Origin: Synechococcus sp. CC9902
Lineage (GTDB): Bacteria > Cyanobacteriota > Cyanobacteriia > PCC-6307 > Cyanobiaceae
NCBI RefSeq assembly: GCF_000012505.1
Contig: NC_007513.1
Span: forward strand, 1,736,001-1,800,000
Length of the DNA stretch: 64,000 nt
Reading direction: 5' to 3'
Position 1 is the stretch's first letter. Every line of letters starts with the position of its first letter. Positions 61,514 to 64,000 of the stretch are shown here, piece by piece. The notes below the pieces were generated by a model. The model searched no databases, had not been told where the DNA came from, and saw nothing but the letters and a program-made list of their open reading frames with translations. A program made the position numbers and the translations under genes.

Positions 61514-62770
61514 ATGACGTCTCTGGTGCTCGGTATTGATCTGGGCACCAGTGGCGTTCGCATTGCCGTACTGGATCAAGGGCATTCCATCCAGCACTCG
61601 GATTCGATTCCTTACAAGCTTGGACTCCATAGGCCCGATGACTGGACGCGGGCCTGCTCCACGTTGATTGCTGGAATCCCTGCAGAGCAGCGGTCCAACA
61701 TTCGGGCGCTGGCTGTTGATGGCACATCAGGAACATTGCTCGCCTGTGATTTAGAGGGACGGGTCCAGGGTGAAGCGCTGCTGTATTCAGAGGTTTACCA
61801 AGGCTTTGAGCAACAGCTGCATCAGCTTCTACCCGAAGGTGGACCAGCCTCCAGCAGCAGTGGAAGCCTGGCGCGGGCACTGCAACTCACAAAGTTGTAT
61901 GGCCCGACGACCCTCCTGCGTCATCAGGCGGACTGGATCAATGGTTGGTTTTTAGGGGATTGGAGTTGGGGAGAAGAAGGGAACAATCTGCGGCTGGGGT
62001 GGAACTTGGAACGCGAATGCTGGCCAGCGCTGCTCACCCAGGCACCGTGGAAAAAACGACTCCCCGTCATTCGCGCCAGTGGAGATCAACTTGGCCAGAT
62101 CTCAAAACGTCGAGCGAAGGAGCTCGGCTTACCCAGCGATGTTCAAATCATTGCTGGAACAACAGATGCCAATGCGGCGGTGCTGGCGACTGATCCTGGC
62201 GATGATGACGGAGTCACCGTGTTGGGCACCACGCTGGTGATGAAGCGCTTCACAACAGTCCCGATCAGCGGACCAGGCATCACATCTCATCGCGTCGGAG
62301 GACGCTGGCTCTGCGGCGGCTCATCCAATGCTGGCGCTGGGGTGCTGCGTCAATTCTTCAGCGATGAACTGCTCACTGAACTCAGCCGGCAAATTAACCC
62401 AGACACCAATAGCGGCCTTGCATTTCGCCCATTGCCGCGACCTGGCGAGCGGTTCCCAGTAGATGATCCGTCCTTGATGCCCATCCTCGAGCCACGGCCC
62501 GTCAGCGATGCCTTATTTCTCCAGGGCTTATTGGAGGGACTTGCCGACATCGAAGCGCAGGGATGGCACACCTTGACGGCATTGGGAGCAAAACCACCCA
62601 AACGACTGATCAGCATCGGGGGTGGCGCACGAAATCCTCAATGGCGACGCATCAGGGAACGTCGTCTAGGCGTGCCAGTGATCACATCCCAACAGCAGCC
62701 AGCAGCGGGAGTTGCCCGGCTCGCTCTCGCCTGGCTCGATGCATCCAGACCATCGACTCAGCAAGGCTGA
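61514..62770 (+). CDS. FGGY-family sugar kinase, D-ribulokinase-like
   Basis: A 418-aa kinase of the ribokinase-unrelated FGGY/actin fold. It has GIDLGTSGVRIAVLD (phosphate-1), AVDGTSGTLLACD, the catalytic Asp in AGTTDANAAVLATDPGD, and ISIGGGARNPQWRRI (adenosine motif). The shortened N-lobe and TTDAN context resemble the cyanobacterial/plant group shown to phosphorylate D-ribulose; xylulokinase is the alternative. It starts 7 bp after metK, and both are probably co-transcribed. ATG 61514 is preferred over the adjacent GTG 61511. Confidence 0.8.
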   Translation: MTSLVLGIDLGTSGVRIAVLDQGHSIQHSDSIPYKLGLHRPDDWTRACSTLIAGIPAEQRSNIRALAVDGTSGTLLACDLEGRVQGEALLYSEVYQGFEQQLHQLLPEGGPASSSSGSLARALQLTKLYGPTTLLRHQADWINGWFLGDWSWGEEGNNLRLGWNLERECWPALLTQAPWKKRLPVIRASGDQLGQISKRRAKELGLPSDVQIIAGTTDANAAVLATDPGDDDGVTVLGTTLVMKRFTTVPISGPGITSHRVGGRWLCGGSSNAGAGVLRQFFSDELLTELSRQINPDTNSGLAFRPLPRPGERFPVDDPSLMPILEPRPVSDALFLQGLLEGLADIEAQGWHTLTALGAKPPKRLISIGGGARNPQWRRIRERRLGVPVITSQQQPAAGVARLALAWLDASRPSTQQG

Positions 62771-62918
62771 AGAGAATCAGCTGTTAGAGGTCATCATTTC
62801 AACGAAAACGGGCTAAAAAAATTAAGTGGCAAACATTTTGTTGCAAGCCTGGGGTATCTAGGGCCTAAATAACTTCATCGCTTTATTCTCACGCCACGAA
62901 TCCTTGTAAGGCTCATTA

Positions 62919-63821
62919 ATGGTCGTCATCAAGCCGACACGCGATTTCACCAGTCTTGACCGCGTTTCCTACGTTGCGAACAACGCTGCGAAGCCCAGAC
63001 AAAACACCGCGATCAATTTGTATCGCAGCGAGCAGGAAAGCGGCGGTCTGATTCCTAGGAAGGGCCTTGTTGGCAAAACTCCTCTTGAGTACAAGGAAAA
63101 TCTTTGCAGGGCGACTGGAATCGGCATTGGCCCGCGAATTCATAGTGAATGTCCGTTTAGCGCCGTTGCGGATGAATTCGCCTCAACAGGAAGTGAAGCT
63201 TTAGCAGCAACGATTACGGCGGCTTATCGCCAAGTCTTTGGGAATCTTGGGCCAACCGAGAATCAGCGTTGCACCGAGCTGGAGTCCCAGCTGATGAATG
63301 GAGATATCTCGGTCCGTGATTTTGTTGCAGGTCTTGCCAAATCAGACCTCTACAAACAGAACTATTACTTCAAGGTGTCGCCAATCCGTGGCATCGAACT
63401 GAACTACAAGCATCTATTGGGACGTCCGCCGCTCAACCAGGCCGAAGTGAGCGCAGCGATCACCGTGATTGCTGAGCATGGATTCGATGGTCTTGTCGAG
63501 AAGCTCACACGGTCGGGTGAATACTTGGAAGTGTTCGGAACCGATACCGTTCCCTATCTACGCGCTTGGACCTCAGCAGCAGGTGCTTACTGCTCCACCT
63601 TCGTGAACCTCGGACGCGTCACGCCAGGGAATGCTGCTTCAGACACCACGATTGAAGGGCGTAGCCAACTGGTGATGGAATTCACGAATGCCAGACGCCT
63701 GAGCACAGCGGAGGGTGGCTACGACGTTTCAAGCTTCTCCTACTCACGGGCGATGAACGATCCAACATCTAGCTCTTTTGCCAGAATGTATGGCTCAAAA
63801 AATGCCAAATCCTGGACCTAA
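62919..63821 (+). CDS. Phycobilisome rod linker, probably phycoerythrin-associated
   Basis: A 300-aa linker polypeptide. The PBS linker domain spans about residues 85-215 (EALAATITAAYRQVFGN, ISVRDFVAGLAKSDLYK, IELNYKHLLGRPPL). N-terminal Cys63 and Cys78 lie in NLCRATGIGIGPRIHSEC. Some marine Synechococcus phycoerythrin linkers (MpeC-type γ subunits) carry a bilin on an N-terminal Cys, so chromophorylation is possible. The C-terminal ~65 residues are Ser-rich. It is isolated here from the main phycobilisome cluster. The closest MpeD/MpeE/CpeC identity cannot be set by eye. Confidence 0.85.
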   Translation: MVVIKPTRDFTSLDRVSYVANNAAKPRQNTAINLYRSEQESGGLIPRKGLVGKTPLEYKENLCRATGIGIGPRIHSECPFSAVADEFASTGSEALAATITAAYRQVFGNLGPTENQRCTELESQLMNGDISVRDFVAGLAKSDLYKQNYYFKVSPIRGIELNYKHLLGRPPLNQAEVSAAITVIAEHGFDGLVEKLTRSGEYLEVFGTDTVPYLRAWTSAAGAYCSTFVNLGRVTPGNAASDTTIEGRSQLVMEFTNARRLSTAEGGYDVSSFSYSRAMNDPTSSSFARMYGSKNAKSWT

Positions 63822-63873
63822 ATAGGGAGTCCTAAATGACTCTCTGAAGGTCTTCATTCAAACGATTATCACC

Positions 63874-63908
63874 AAAGCATCGAGACCCTCCGGTTTCGAT
63901 GCTTTTTT
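63874..63908 (+). terminator. Rho-independent terminator after the linker gene
   Basis: A 14-bp stem (AAAGCATCGAGACC with GGTTTCGATGCTTT, one G-U) around CTCC, followed by a T run, 52 bp after the linker stop. Confidence 0.9.
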
Positions 63909-63921
63909 GAATTTTATCCCC

Positions 63922-64000
63922 ATGGCCATGCCAACAAAACCCCAAGAGGTCCTCTCCCTGCTGTTGTTTGTGGCGCTGTCGTGCTACGTCGCATTTAGCG
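63922..64000 (+). CDS. Truncated ORF at the window edge (unrecognised)
   Basis: A frame opens with ATG 63922 and reads MAMPTKPQEVLSLLLFVAL, then SCYVAFS, before the window ends. The hydrophobic stretch suggests a membrane or exported protein. ATG 63928 is an alternative start. Too little is present to name it. Confidence 0.4.
   Translation, partial: MAMPTKPQEVLSLLLFVALSCYVAFS

Overview
The window is a gene-dense, moderate-GC chromosomal segment of a phycobilisome-containing unicellular cyanobacterium. It fits marine Synechococcus (subcluster 5.1-like) best. The reasons are: psbA genes of the D1:2 type, psbB/psbT/psbM/psaE, petBD, a phycobilisome rod linker of the phycoerythrin-associated kind, a BicA-like SulP transporter, minimal CP12, Mg-type hemB, minCDE, and an rrn operon ordered 16S - tRNA-Ile - tRNA-Ala - 23S - 5S. 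I did not try to name a strain. No transposase, integrase, phage or CRISPR locus was seen.

Layout. 1-6.2 kb: a Pmp3-like fragment, a PfkB kinase, then two identical psbA copies (a 1183-bp direct repeat) enclosing an E. coli-like GAPDH gene and a two-domain GNAT gene. 6.2-11.5 kb: a lipoprotein, an aspartoacylase-like hydrolase, a xi-class GST overlapping a DUF2301-like membrane protein and an ABC-F ATPase, then CP12. 11.6-22.3 kb: obgE, a MalK/UgpC-like ATPase, mutS2, a VOC protein, hemB, a DnaJ-like chaperone, an exported CPAC thioredoxin-like protein, the SulP transporter, miaE and aroQ. 22.3-32.7 kb: tRNA-Tyr and tRNA-Thr, then a carbon/osmolyte block (GH13 enzyme, glpK-glpD, trehalose synthase-like GH13, aldehyde dehydrogenase), a LysM protein and recQ. 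32.7-37.3 kb: an unrecognised HTH-like protein, psaE-mutM, and the methionine salvage genes mtnA and mtnBC, the latter AT-rich.

37.4-43.1 kb is the rrn operon on the minus strand, with leader and promoter. 43.4-50.9 kb: GH100 invertase, petB-petD, ctpA, an HD-domain phosphohydrolase, minCDE, a small LuxR-type regulator and tRNA-Thr(TGT). 50.9-54.2 kb: a minus-strand string dprA-prmC-tsaC-small membrane protein, and a thioesterase. 54.2-64 kb: a tandem universal stress protein, psbM, a [2Fe-2S] ferredoxin, psbB-psbT, nrdR, ribosomal protein S1, a HAD hydrolase, metK, an FGGY kinase (D-ribulokinase-like), a phycobilisome linker and a truncated ORF at the edge.

How the genes work together. Photosystem II synthesis and turnover are represented by psbA twice, psbB, psbM, psbT and ctpA, which matures the D1 C-terminus. 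Electron transport downstream is represented by petBD and psaE, with light harvesting by the linker. Carbon metabolism appears as a second, probably acquired GAPDH, CP12, the SulP/BicA-like bicarbonate transporter, invertase, and a glycerol/trehalose module that plausibly recycles compatible solutes. Methionine/SAM turnover is represented by metK and mtnABC. The most unusual feature is the AT-rich gapA-GNAT pair bounded by two perfectly identical psbA genes.
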